A stretch of 37,314 nt of DNA from QNBT01 sp964563335 (GCA_964563335.1 CAZLWL010000018.1:1-37314); one strand, 5' to 3'; positions 8,769-17,624 are shown, counted from the first letter of the stretch. Notes: a model not told the origin generated them from the letters alone. Program-made: numbers and translations.

Positions 8769-9815
8769 ATGAACAGACAATTCGGGACAATAAATGTAAG
8801 AATACTTTGCGCCGGTGTGGTCGCAGTTGCCATCATTACCGCTGTCATAGCGTTGGTACGTTTAGATACTACCGGCGAAAAAGGTAGTGGTTTGGGGGCC
8901 GAATTTGTCTATGACATAGTAGCACTTGCTAAAGTAGATCCCAGTTTGATCATCTATGAAGAATTTGGCAAGCCCATTGTTACCGGCCTTACCCAGTCGT
9001 CCGCCATAGTTGCAGCCACAAATTCTCCGAGTCTCGTTTATGTTGCAGGTGATAATGCGATCAAAGTATTTTCCGAAGAAGGGGTATTGATCGACCAAAT
9101 GGTACTTACGAGTACGCCGCAGTGTCTGGCCATTGGTGGTGACGGTAGCATCTATGTTGGAATGAAAGATCACGTTGAAGTTTATGATGGACAGAAGGAG
9201 CGGTTGGCAAGTTGGCTGAGCTTAGGCGACAAGGCGGTCTTAACAAGCATCGCCGTTTATAAAGACGACGTGTTTGTTGCTGATGCGGGCAATAGAGTTG
9301 TGGTTCGCTACGATAAAGCCGGTAATGTGGTAAATCATATCGTGGGTAAAGATGAAGAGAAGAATATTCCGGGTTTTGTGATTCCGAGTCCATATTTTGA
9401 TTTATCCGTTGGAGGTGATGGGTTATTGCGAGTTGTCAATCCAGGTCGCCATCGCATCGAGGCATATACATTCGATGGCGACCTTGAGTTTTGGTGGGGC
9501 AAAGCCTCAAATACCATAGAAGGCTTCTGCGGCTGTTGTAACCCTGTGAACTTTGCCATGCTTGGTGATGACAGTTTCATTACGTGTGAGAAAGGTCTGA
9601 TCCGGGTGAAACTTTACGATGCCGACGGCAAATTTGTTGGGGTAGTAGCCGGGCCGGAACAATTGGCCGAGGAGGAGACTTCTCGTATCGGGCAAAAGGC
9701 TGCCGAGGGTAAAAGGGCCGCTTTCGATGTAGCGGTTGATGCAGTGGGACGAGTTCTTGTGTTGGATACGATTAAGAACATTGTGCGAACTTTTAGCAGA
9801 ATAGAGGCGGAGTAA
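8769..9815 (+). CDS. Anchored NHL-repeat propeller protein with a CxCC motif
   Basis: The 348-residue protein has an N-terminal membrane helix (about 10-30) and then beta-propeller strands of NHL type, for example VFVADAGNRVVVRYDKAGNVV, ending with VLDTIKNIVRTFS. A conserved-looking FCGCCNP motif (C254, C256, C257) sits between blades and, unlike the rest of the fold, could bind a metal or take part in redox chemistry. NHL propellers usually bind protein or ligand partners. The stop codon overlaps the next start (TAATG at 9813-9817), and it is the first gene of the operon of iron-sulfur proteins, which suggests that it is an extracytoplasmic subunit of that system. Confidence 0.78.
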   Translation: MNRQFGTINVRILCAGVVAVAIITAVIALVRLDTTGEKGSGLGAEFVYDIVALAKVDPSLIIYEEFGKPIVTGLTQSSAIVAATNSPSLVYVAGDNAIKVFSEEGVLIDQMVLTSTPQCLAIGGDGSIYVGMKDHVEVYDGQKERLASWLSLGDKAVLTSIAVYKDDVFVADAGNRVVVRYDKAGNVVNHIVGKDEEKNIPGFVIPSPYFDLSVGGDGLLRVVNPGRHRIEAYTFDGDLEFWWGKASNTIEGFCGCCNPVNFAMLGDDSFITCEKGLIRVKLYDADGKFVGVVAGPEQLAEEETSRIGQKAAEGKRAAFDVAVDAVGRVLVLDTIKNIVRTFSRIEAE

Positions 9816-10063
9816 TGAGCAAACGTCCTGGAGAAATGCAAAGCCGACGCCGACTACTTGAATGTACTTTACGTTATTCGACTTTAGGATTGTTGGGTGC
9901 GGTTGGTGGCTGGGCTTTTGCGAAGAGAGGCAGATTGATTCGAGAGGGCAAATGTGTCAACGGCGGGATTTGCCGGGGTTGCAGGGTTTACGAGAAATGC
10001 GGTTTGCCCCAGGCATTGTCCGCCAAGCAGGTATTGCCGGGGAGGAAGCGTGGCGGAAAATAA
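9815..10063 (+). CDS. Small Tat-type protein with four cysteines
   Basis: The 82-residue protein has a twin-arginine-like motif SRRRLLE (about residues 10-16) followed by a hydrophobic stretch (about 20-36), then a short basic tail with C-x5-C-x2-C-x5-C (in KCVNGGICRGCRVYEKCG). Four cysteines in so short a region could bind one iron-sulfur cluster or a zinc ion. A Tat signal would fit export of a cofactor-loaded protein. It overlaps the NHL gene at its start and the polyferredoxin gene by 14 bases at its end, so translation is coupled. I recognise no named family. Confidence 0.7.
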   Translation: MSKRPGEMQSRRRLLECTLRYSTLGLLGAVGGWAFAKRGRLIREGKCVNGGICRGCRVYEKCGLPQALSAKQVLPGRKRGGK

Positions 10064-10616
10064 GGACAACATCACCAGGCGTAATTTCGTGAAAGGCGGC
10101 GTTCGGGGAGGCTTTTTAGCCGGCCTCGGCGGATTGGTTGGCGTGCTGATTGGAAAGACGGCGAAAACCCATACGGTTTGGCAGATTGATCCGGAAATTT
10201 GTATCGCGTGCGGCAACTGTGCCACGAATTGTGTACTGGAAGAGTCGGCAGTAAAGTGTGTGCACGCTTATGCTATGTGCGGGTATTGCGATCTTTGTAC
10301 CGGTTATCTTATGCCGGAGGCGAAAGAACTGGATACCGGCGCGGAGAACGAGCTTTGTCCGACCGGCGCCATAAAGCGCACTTTCGTGGATGACCCCTAT
10401 TACGAATATACCATTGACGAATCCCTTTGCATTGGCTGCGGCAAATGTGTCAAAGGGTGCAATGCTTTTGGGAATGGCTCATTATTTCTACAGGTCAGAC
10501 ACGACCGCTGTTTGAATTGTAATGAATGCTCGATTGCGGCGGCCTGTCCTTCGGGGGCCTATAAGCGTGTTAGCGCCGATGAACCATACTTGCTAAAGAA
10601 GGTTGGCCACGCTTAA
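10050..10616 (+). CDS. NapG-like Tat-exported polyferredoxin
   Basis: From GTG 10050 the protein has 188 residues. It begins with a Tat signal (TRRNFVKGG, then a glycine-rich hydrophobic segment). Four cysteine groups of the [4Fe-4S] type follow: CIACGNCATNC, CGYCDLC, CIGCGKCVKGC, and CLNCNEC with CPSGA, laid out like NapG/NrfC electron-transfer subunits. It should lie on the outer face of the cytoplasmic membrane and exchange electrons with the NapH-like protein encoded next. An in-frame ATG at 9954 would add 32 residues read from within the preceding gene and would bury the Tat motif, so GTG 10050 behind GGGGAGG is preferred. The stop overlaps the next ATG. Confidence 0.85.
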   Translation: MAENKDNITRRNFVKGGVRGGFLAGLGGLVGVLIGKTAKTHTVWQIDPEICIACGNCATNCVLEESAVKCVHAYAMCGYCDLCTGYLMPEAKELDTGAENELCPTGAIKRTFVDDPYYEYTIDESLCIGCGKCVKGCNAFGNGSLFLQVRHDRCLNCNECSIAAACPSGAYKRVSADEPYLLKKVGHA

Positions 10617-11920
10617 TGAGACGACTCTGCTTGCTGATAATCCCTGTCGCCCTTTCTCTATTCTTATGTCAGCCTGCGCTGGGTGTTGAACGTTTTCCTC
10701 CACCTGATTTTGAAAGCGGGTACGGACTGCCTCAAACCACGGTGCCGCCTGCGAGAGAGGGTATTTACGAATATGTGGATAGTGCCGTCTTGCTGGCGGC
10801 ATTGGCGCTATCTTCTTACCTCGTTATCAGAAGACGCAACCGACGGGAGATTTTCGCTCTTATGCTGTTTTCACTGTTGTATTTTGGTTTCTGGCGAAAA
10901 GGCTGTGTCTGTCCGATAGGAGCGACGCAGAACATTGTCTTGTCGGTTTTCGACAGCAGTTACGCTGTACCTTTCGTTGTGGTGTTGTTTTTTCTGCTGC
11001 CGCTTGTGTTCACGCTGTTTTTCGGGAGGACATTTTGTGCGGCAGTCTGCCCGCTCGGTGCGATTCAGGATTTGGTAGTATTGAAACCGACCGCCGTGCC
11101 GTTGTGGCTGGAGAGTCCGCTTAGACTTTTAGCTTACCTTTACTTGGGAGCAGCGGTTTTACTGGCGGCGACAGGAAGCGCTTTTATTATATGCCGGTAT
11201 GACCCGTTTGTTTCGTTTTTCCGTCTGAACGGCAATCTGAACGTCTTAATAATCGGTGCCTGCCTTTTGGTCATAGGCATATTCGTAGGCCGGCCTTACT
11301 GTCGATTTCTATGCCCTTATGGAGTGATTCTGAGGCAGCTTTCCCGAGTCTCTAAATGGCGGGTTACGATTACACCCGACGATTGCATAAACTGCAGGTT
11401 GTGCGAAGATTCATGTCCTTTTGGCGCTATAAGAGGGTTCACTACCGACTGGTCGAGACGCGATTATAATAAGAGCAAGACGAGATTGGCGATACTGATT
11501 ATTCTTTTGCCTGTATTAGCGTTGAGCGGCGCGCTGGCGACAAGAGTGACAAGTGGGTGGCTGTCGCGCGCTCATCCAACGGTAAGGCTTGCCGACCGCA
11601 TATATTTAGAAGAAAGCGGAAAAGTGGTGGATACTACGGATGCGAGTCTGGCTTTTCGCGGAAGTGGAAAGCAGATAGACAAACTTTATACAGATGCCTC
11701 GAATATCCAGAGTAAGATAGGCTTGGGCAGTCTGATTCTCGGTGTGTTCATCGGACTGCTGATAGGGCTTAAGCTGATTAAGCACTCTATCAGGTGGCAT
11801 CGTGCCGACTTTGAGGCTGACCGGGCGAGCTGTCTGGCGTGCGGACGCTGCTTCGAGTATTGTCCACGAGAACAGATTAGATTGAAGAAAATGGAAGAAG
11901 GAGCGAAAGACATCGAGTGA
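10616..11920 (+). CDS. NapH/NosR-like membrane polyferredoxin
   Basis: The 434-residue protein has an N-terminal hydrophobic segment, possibly a signal peptide (about 1-24), and further membrane helices. It carries the C-x3-CP motifs characteristic of NapH/NosR/CcoG proteins (FCAAVCPLGA, YCRFLCPYGV, plus GCVCPIGA), and two [4Fe-4S] sites near membrane ends (CINCRLCEDSCPFGAIR and, at the C terminus, CLACGRCFEYCPREQIR). NapH and relatives pass electrons between quinol or cytoplasmic donors and periplasmic NapG. Here the protein is placed to connect the cytoplasmic flavoproteins (13644-17560) with the Tat-exported ferredoxin. Start and stop overlap the neighbouring genes. Confidence 0.85.
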   Translation: MRRLCLLIIPVALSLFLCQPALGVERFPPPDFESGYGLPQTTVPPAREGIYEYVDSAVLLAALALSSYLVIRRRNRREIFALMLFSLLYFGFWRKGCVCPIGATQNIVLSVFDSSYAVPFVVVLFFLLPLVFTLFFGRTFCAAVCPLGAIQDLVVLKPTAVPLWLESPLRLLAYLYLGAAVLLAATGSAFIICRYDPFVSFFRLNGNLNVLIIGACLLVIGIFVGRPYCRFLCPYGVILRQLSRVSKWRVTITPDDCINCRLCEDSCPFGAIRGFTTDWSRRDYNKSKTRLAILIILLPVLALSGALATRVTSGWLSRAHPTVRLADRIYLEESGKVVDTTDASLAFRGSGKQIDKLYTDASNIQSKIGLGSLILGVFIGLLIGLKLIKHSIRWHRADFEADRASCLACGRCFEYCPREQIRLKKMEEGAKDIE

Positions 11921-13644
11921 AAACTGTTAATGACGATAGTTCTGTTGATGTCAGGAGGGCAAGTTGGTCGTATCAAACGGCATTGCGGTCGGCTGTTGTC
12001 GGCGGCGTGTTTTCTGCGATTGTGCTTGTGTTTCTGGTCGTGAATTATCTTCAGATTAAGGTGCTTGACCCGGTTCGGGCCGAGAGGCTGGAGATGATGA
12101 AAGTGAAATTCATCGGCGAATCAACGAGTGCAGAGCTTCTCTCCGAGATTCGCCAACTGGATTTGAATATCAGGCGCGACAGGATTCGCAGGCGGTTTTT
12201 TTCCCGCCGGGGCGGTTACCTGCTGCTTGGCGGTTTAGCTGTTTTTGTTATCGGGTTGAAGTGGACGGCCACGCTTCGGAAGAGACTGCCTATGCCCGGT
12301 GCAGTGGGTGACAAACAAGCCCAACAGGTTCGTGAAGCGGCGATGGTAAGATGGGCGGTAACGGCAGGTTTAGGGTTGTTCGGGTTATCAGCTCTATTTG
12401 TAGCATTGACGCCGCAAATCGACCTTGTTGAAGATGTTGCACCGAGCTATCCGTCCATGGAGGAGATTGGCAGAAATTGGGCCGGTTTCCGTGGGCCGGG
12501 CGGGAGCGGCATAAGTGCTTACACAAATATACCGGTCAAATGGGACGGCAAAACGGGAGAAGGAATTATATGGAAGGCCAAGGTGCCGCTCCGCGGCCAC
12601 AATTCGCCGGTTGTCTGGGAAGGACGCGTTTTTGTCTCGGGTGCGAATAAAAAGAAGCGTCAGGTGTATTGTTTTGATGCACTTACAGGCGAACTTCTAT
12701 GGACCGGAGATGTTACCACGGCCGTCACAAGTAGCTCTGAAGCGGTCGATGTAATGGAGGATACGGGTTATGCGGCGCCGACTGTTGCCACCGACGGCAG
12801 GCGCGTGTACGCAATTTTCGCCAACGGTGACGTTGGATGTTTTGATTTTGACGGAAAGAGTATCTGGACCAAAAGTCTCGGTGTACCCGACAGCACATAC
12901 GGGTATGCTTCCTCTCTTGCAATGTATCAGAACCTGCTATTGATTCAGTATGACCAGGGCATGGAAGAGGACGGCAAATCCAGGATGATTGCCATAGATG
13001 GATTCAGCGGTCGGATTGTGTGGGAAGTTAAACGGCCGGTCTCCGGTTCATGGACATCACCAGTAGTGGCAAAAGTCGGCGAGCAATATCAATTGATAAC
13101 CTGCAGCGACCCGTGGGTGATAGGATACAATCCTGCGACCGGCGCCCAGCTTTGGCAAGCTGAATGCGGGGGCGCCGATGTAGCGCCATCGCCCATTTAT
13201 GCAGGCGGTTTTGTGTTTGCCGTTTCACCCTATGAGCATATAGTTGCCATCAAGTCTGACGGACAGGGCAATGTCACCGAAACACACGTTGCCTGGAGCG
13301 CCGAAGACGGTATTCCGGATATCTGTTCGCCGGTAAGCAACGGCCGGTTTGTATTTTTGCTGCACACGGCAGGGACGCTTACCTGTTATCAATGCGCGGA
13401 CGGCAAGATGTTGTGGGAAAAAGACCTGGACACTTCCTTCAATGCTTCGCCTGGCCTGGTTGGAAACAAGATATATCTGTTGAGCACAAAGGGGGTCATG
13501 TTTATTGCTGAAGTCGGCGCCGAATACAGGGAAATTGCAAGATGCGAATTAGGTGAGAAGACCCTCGCTTCTCCGGCTTTTGCGGATGGTCGTATTTACA
13601 TAAGGGGCAACAAGAATCTGTACTGCATCGGAAAAGCGGATTAA
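11917..13644 (+). CDS. PQQ-like propeller protein with three N-terminal membrane helices
   Basis: The 575-residue protein has hydrophobic helices at about 22-47, 93-112 and 146-166, the first two separated by a charged, helical loop (about 50-90). NWAGFRGPGGSGIS then introduces an extracytoplasmic PQQ-like propeller (about 190-575) with blades such as CFDALTGELLWTGD and VGCFDFDGKSIWTKS. Having three membrane helices is more than an anchor needs and suggests packing against the NapH-like protein. It starts at a GTG overlapping the previous stop (GTGA at 11917-11920) with GAAGGAG upstream, and its own stop overlaps the next ATG. Confidence 0.8.
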   Translation: MKTVNDDSSVDVRRASWSYQTALRSAVVGGVFSAIVLVFLVVNYLQIKVLDPVRAERLEMMKVKFIGESTSAELLSEIRQLDLNIRRDRIRRRFFSRRGGYLLLGGLAVFVIGLKWTATLRKRLPMPGAVGDKQAQQVREAAMVRWAVTAGLGLFGLSALFVALTPQIDLVEDVAPSYPSMEEIGRNWAGFRGPGGSGISAYTNIPVKWDGKTGEGIIWKAKVPLRGHNSPVVWEGRVFVSGANKKKRQVYCFDALTGELLWTGDVTTAVTSSSEAVDVMEDTGYAAPTVATDGRRVYAIFANGDVGCFDFDGKSIWTKSLGVPDSTYGYASSLAMYQNLLLIQYDQGMEEDGKSRMIAIDGFSGRIVWEVKRPVSGSWTSPVVAKVGEQYQLITCSDPWVIGYNPATGAQLWQAECGGADVAPSPIYAGGFVFAVSPYEHIVAIKSDGQGNVTETHVAWSAEDGIPDICSPVSNGRFVFLLHTAGTLTCYQCADGKMLWEKDLDTSFNASPGLVGNKIYLLSTKGVMFIAEVGAEYREIARCELGEKTLASPAFADGRIYIRGNKNLYCIGKAD

Positions 13645-15992
13645 TGAATGAGCTTGACTTGACATTTGTGGATGAGGCCGTCGAAAGAATCGGTACCGGG
13701 CAAAAGAAAGTGCTTGGGATTCTGCAGGCCGTCCAGGGCCACTACGGTTATCTGCCCACCGAGGCTCTTGAGCGGGTGTGCGAGTTGACCGAGATTAGGC
13801 CGGCTTCGATTGCGGGCGTGTCGAGTTTCTATGACCAGTTTCGACTTCATCCAGCCGGTCGTTACACAATTCGTGTTTGTATCGGAACAGCATGTCATGT
13901 GAAGGGCGCGGCGCAAATTTATGATGCGTTTCGAAGACACCTCAATATACCCGAGGAGAATGATACCGACCCCGAGAAGATTTTTACCGTTGAGAGAGTT
14001 CCGTGTCTTGGCTGCTGTATGTTGGCGCCGGCCATACAGATTGGCGATGTTATTTTCGGGCATCTGACCAGCCAAAAGGTGCCGTCGGTGCTGAAAGATT
14101 TTCTTGAGCAGGAAAGAACCCGCCAAGAGCAGGAAAGCAAACAAGATGTTGTAACAATCGAGCAGCAGCGCGGGGAAATTCGAGTGTGTCTTGATTCGAG
14201 TTGCCTTGCCAGCGGCAGCGGGAAGGTATATGAAGCTCTAAAAACGGCAGTTGGCGAATCAGGAGTGGGGGCTGTGGTGAAGAGCGTCGGCTGCCCGGGC
14301 ATGTCGTATCTTGCCCCGATTGTGGAGGTTGTCTGTGGTAGTGCCTCCTTTCGCTATGCAGGTATTCAGCCGGAAGATGCCAACGCTATTGTGCTCAGAC
14401 ACTTCAAACCGACCAAGCTCAGCGGGCAAATCAGAACTACCGTTTCTGTGATGCTGGATAAGATACTCACAGACAAGACGTGGGAGCCTGTTACCCGCTA
14501 TTCAATGAATGTGCGCGATGAGTCGGTAGCAGGCTTTTTGGGAAGGCAAAAACATATCGCTACTGAGCACTGCGGGGCGATTGACCCTGTTGATATTGAT
14601 GAATATGTTCAGAATGACGGATTCAAGGCCCTGCGGAAGTGTGTAGGTGAGTTGAGTTGTGAGGAAGTTATCACTGAGATTGAGCGCAGCGGCCTTCGCG
14701 GCAGAGGAGGAGCCGGTTTTCCAACATACCTTAAGTGGTCTGCTGTACGCGATAGCTCATCAACCAGGAAATATTTGATTTGCAACGGCGATGAAGGCGA
14801 CCCCGGCGCCTTCATGGATCGCATGTTGATAGAGTCTTATCCCTATCGTGTTATCGAAGGGCTGTCCATAGCCGCGTATGCTGTCGGAGCCGGCAGCGCC
14901 TACTGTTATATTCGCGCGGAGTACCCACTTGCGGTGAAGCGAATGACTGAGGCAATCAGACAGTGCCAACAGCGTGGTTTTCTCGGCAGTAATTTATTCG
15001 GCACTGATTTTTCGCTCAATCTTGAAATTGTCCATGGTGCCGGTGCGTTTGTGTGCGGTGAAGAAACCGCACTCATGGCGAGCATAGAAAGCCGCCGCGG
15101 CATGCCGCGTCTGCGTCCACCATATCCTTCCGAAAGCGGTTTGTGGGCAAAACCCACGCTTGTTAACAATGTCGAAACGCTCGCGCAAGTGCCCTGGATT
15201 ATACGTAACGGTCCGGAAGCATTCGCGAAATTAGGCACCGCCGACAGCAAAGGCACCAAGGTTTTCGCGCTCGCCGGAAAAATATCTCGTGGAGGTCTCA
15301 TAGAGGTGCCAATGGGTATTTCAATACGCCGGATTATAGAAGAAATCGGAGGAGGTATTGCAGGCGGAAAGCGATTTAAAGCGGTTCAGATTGGGGGGCC
15401 GTCGGGTGGTTGCGTGCCGGCAAAGTTGGTGGACACTCCGGTGGACTACGAATCGCTTGACGAGGCGGGAGCGATAATGGGTTCAGGGGGATTGGTCGTA
15501 TTGGATGAATCAGACTGCATGGTCGATATTGCCCGGTATTTCCTGGAGTTTACGCAGAATCAATCCTGCGGCAAATGTACTTTCTGCAGGATCGGCACAA
15601 GGCGTATGTTGGATACACTGGAACGGTTGTGCGCGGGCGAGGGCAGGAAGGGAGATATCGAAGAACTGGAGCACTTGGCTGAAATGATCCGGCAGGGCAG
15701 TCTTTGTGGTCTTGGCAAGACGGCGCCGAATCCCGTTCTTTCGACCATAAAATATTTCCGCGACGAGTACGAAGCGCATATCCAAAAGCGCTGCCCTGCC
15801 GGCAGATGCCAAGCGCTTATCACGTATTCAGTAACGGACGATTGTATCGGGTGCACTCTTTGCTCGCAGAACTGTCCTGCCGATGCAATTGAAATGAGAC
15901 CGTATCATAAGCATGAGATTGACCCGGACAAGTGCGTTCGCTGTGGGGCATGTATAACCGTGTGTCCATCAGATGCTATTAAGGTCGAATGA
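13644..15992 (+). CDS. NuoE-NuoF fusion, NADH-binding iron-sulfur flavoprotein
   Basis: The 782-residue protein joins a NuoE-type thioredoxin-like [2Fe-2S] domain (residues 1-150; C79, C84, C121, C125) to a NuoF/HydB-type chain. That chain starts with a second thioredoxin-like domain (about 178-255; C182, C187, C217, but serine at 221 where the fourth cysteine is expected). The FMN/NADH domain follows with GLRGRGGAGFP and NGDEGDPGAF, then the CGKCTFCR cluster site and two C-terminal [4Fe-4S] motifs (CIGCTLCSQNCP, CVRCGACITVCP). Related proteins oxidise NADH or reduce NAD in complex I and in bifurcating hydrogenases and formate dehydrogenases. No hydrogenase or formate dehydrogenase gene lies nearby. 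It overlaps both neighbours by one to four bases. Confidence 0.9.
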   Translation: MNELDLTFVDEAVERIGTGQKKVLGILQAVQGHYGYLPTEALERVCELTEIRPASIAGVSSFYDQFRLHPAGRYTIRVCIGTACHVKGAAQIYDAFRRHLNIPEENDTDPEKIFTVERVPCLGCCMLAPAIQIGDVIFGHLTSQKVPSVLKDFLEQERTRQEQESKQDVVTIEQQRGEIRVCLDSSCLASGSGKVYEALKTAVGESGVGAVVKSVGCPGMSYLAPIVEVVCGSASFRYAGIQPEDANAIVLRHFKPTKLSGQIRTTVSVMLDKILTDKTWEPVTRYSMNVRDESVAGFLGRQKHIATEHCGAIDPVDIDEYVQNDGFKALRKCVGELSCEEVITEIERSGLRGRGGAGFPTYLKWSAVRDSSSTRKYLICNGDEGDPGAFMDRMLIESYPYRVIEGLSIAAYAVGAGSAYCYIRAEYPLAVKRMTEAIRQCQQRGFLGSNLFGTDFSLNLEIVHGAGAFVCGEETALMASIESRRGMPRLRPPYPSESGLWAKPTLVNNVETLAQVPWIIRNGPEAFAKLGTADSKGTKVFALAGKISRGGLIEVPMGISIRRIIEEIGGGIAGGKRFKAVQIGGPSGGCVPAKLVDTPVDYESLDEAGAIMGSGGLVVLDESDCMVDIARYFLEFTQNQSCGKCTFCRIGTRRMLDTLERLCAGEGRKGDIEELEHLAEMIRQGSLCGLGKTAPNPVLSTIKYFRDEYEAHIQKRCPAGRCQALITYSVTDDCIGCTLCSQNCPADAIEMRPYHKHEIDPDKCVRCGACITVCPSDAIKVE

Positions 15993-17560
15993 AAATGCCC
16001 AGACTGACTATAGATAATCGTGAAGTTGAGGTTGGACCCGGCGCGACTATTCTTGATGCGGCCGAGGCGCTGGGGATCGACATTCCAACAATGTGTTTTT
16101 TGAAAGGATACAAGCCGGCGACCAGTTGCATGGTGTGCGTGGTTAAAGTCGCCGGCAAGGAAGGCCTTGTACCTGCCTGCGGCATGATTGCTGAAGATGG
16201 GATGCGAGTGGAAACCGACACCGAAAAGGTCAGGGAGGCGAGGACAGCGGCTTTAGAATTGCTGCTTAGCGATCATGTCGGGGACTGCATGGGCCCCTGT
16301 CATGTTGCTTGCCCTGCCAAGATGAATATTCCGCTGATGATTCGTCAAATTGCCAACGGCAATTTCCGCGATGCGGTTGAGACGATTAAAAAAGATATCG
16401 CGATGCCTGCGGTGTTAGGGCGTATTTGCCCGGCGCCTTGTGAGAAGTCGTGCAGGCGGGGGGCTTATGACGAGGCAGTTTCAATCTGTTTGTTGAAGCG
16501 CTACGCAGCAGATGTTGACTTAGCCTGTGCCCACCCATACCTGCCGAATTGTAAGGCAGCAAACGGTAAGCGGGTGGCGATTGCGGGAGCGGGGCCGGCG
16601 GGATTGGCCGGGGCTTACTATCTGCGCCAGAATGGGTATCACGTTACCCTCTTTGACGAACATGAAGAACCGGGAGGAATGCTGCGACGTGGTGTTCCCC
16701 AGGAAAAACTTCCAAGAGAAATATTGGACAAAGAGATTGCTTTGATTCTTAAGCTTGGGGCAGAGTTTCGAGGCAGGACAAGAATTGGCACGGATGTGTC
16801 AGTTGAAGATTTGCGCAAGGACTTCGATGCGATATTTGTGGCAGCAGGGAAGATTCAAACTGATGACCGGACGTGGCATTGCCTTGAAAAAGGCCCAAAA
16901 GGCATAGCTGCAAACCGTGATACTTACGAAACAAATGTTCCGGGTATATTTGCCGGTGCCGGTGCCGTTGGCATCCGAAACCTTGCGGTCAGGGCGGTTG
17001 CTCATGGAAAGGAGGCGGCTTTTGCAATAGATCAGTATTTGTCAGGCAAGGCCGTTACAGGGCCGACCAGGCAATTCAATAGTCATATCGGCAAACCAAA
17101 GGATGGGGAAATAGACAGCTTCATGATTGATGTTAGTGAGTCGCCGAGAGCTGCCGTTTTGCAGGAAGGCGAAGGATTTACCGATGAGCAGGCTCGCGCC
17201 GAGGCGGCTCGGTGTCTGCATTGTGATTGTCGAAAACCTAAAGGCTGCAAATTAAGACAGTACGCACATGAGTACGGAGCCAGGCAGGGTCGCTACAAAG
17301 GTAAGCGTCGATTGTTTGTCCAACATGTTCAGCATCCGGATGTGATTTATGAACCCGGCAAGTGTATAAAATGCGGACTTTGTATTCAAATAGCATCTGA
17401 AGCGAAAGAGGAACTTGGATTAGCCTTTATCGGTCGAGGCTTCGATGTTCAGGTGGCGGTTCCTTTCGGCAGGTCGATAGCCGAGGGCCTAAAACGCGCC
17501 GCTGCTAAATGCGTGGCAGGGTGTCCAACCGGCGCATTGGCATTTAAGGAAACCGTCTGA
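15989..17560 (+). CDS. NuoG-like [2Fe-2S] / GltD-like flavoprotein lacking the NAD(P) domain
   Basis: The 523-residue protein starts with a ferredoxin-type [2Fe-2S] domain as in NuoG/HydA (C36, C47, C50, C64). It continues with a GltD-type iron-sulfur domain (C100, C104, C108, C147, C151, C155) and an FAD-binding Rossmann motif GAGPAGLAG (about 200). In GltD a second, NAD(P)-binding Rossmann domain follows FVAAG; here only about 25 residues separate FVAAGK (283-288) from the FAD-closing motif TNVPGIFAGAGAV (315-327). The C terminus has a further [4Fe-4S] region (CIKCGLC ... CVAGCPTGA) as in NuoG-like proteins. It is likely the hub between the NuoEF fusion, with which it overlaps (ATGA), and the ferredoxins. 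Confidence 0.85.
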   Translation: MKMPRLTIDNREVEVGPGATILDAAEALGIDIPTMCFLKGYKPATSCMVCVVKVAGKEGLVPACGMIAEDGMRVETDTEKVREARTAALELLLSDHVGDCMGPCHVACPAKMNIPLMIRQIANGNFRDAVETIKKDIAMPAVLGRICPAPCEKSCRRGAYDEAVSICLLKRYAADVDLACAHPYLPNCKAANGKRVAIAGAGPAGLAGAYYLRQNGYHVTLFDEHEEPGGMLRRGVPQEKLPREILDKEIALILKLGAEFRGRTRIGTDVSVEDLRKDFDAIFVAAGKIQTDDRTWHCLEKGPKGIAANRDTYETNVPGIFAGAGAVGIRNLAVRAVAHGKEAAFAIDQYLSGKAVTGPTRQFNSHIGKPKDGEIDSFMIDVSESPRAAVLQEGEGFTDEQARAEAARCLHCDCRKPKGCKLRQYAHEYGARQGRYKGKRRLFVQHVQHPDVIYEPGKCIKCGLCIQIASEAKEELGLAFIGRGFDVQVAVPFGRSIAEGLKRAAAKCVAGCPTGALAFKETV

Positions 17561-17624
17561 ACGGTTACTGAAGTCCTGCAAAATTGAGGTTAGGTGTACA
17601 TGAAATATAGAAGTCTGAACAAAA

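Noticed and set aside
13644..17560. A bifurcating [FeFe]-hydrogenase or complex I operon
   Set aside because: NuoE/F/G-like parts are present, but there is no H-cluster domain, no NuoB/C/D and no proton-pumping membrane subunit.
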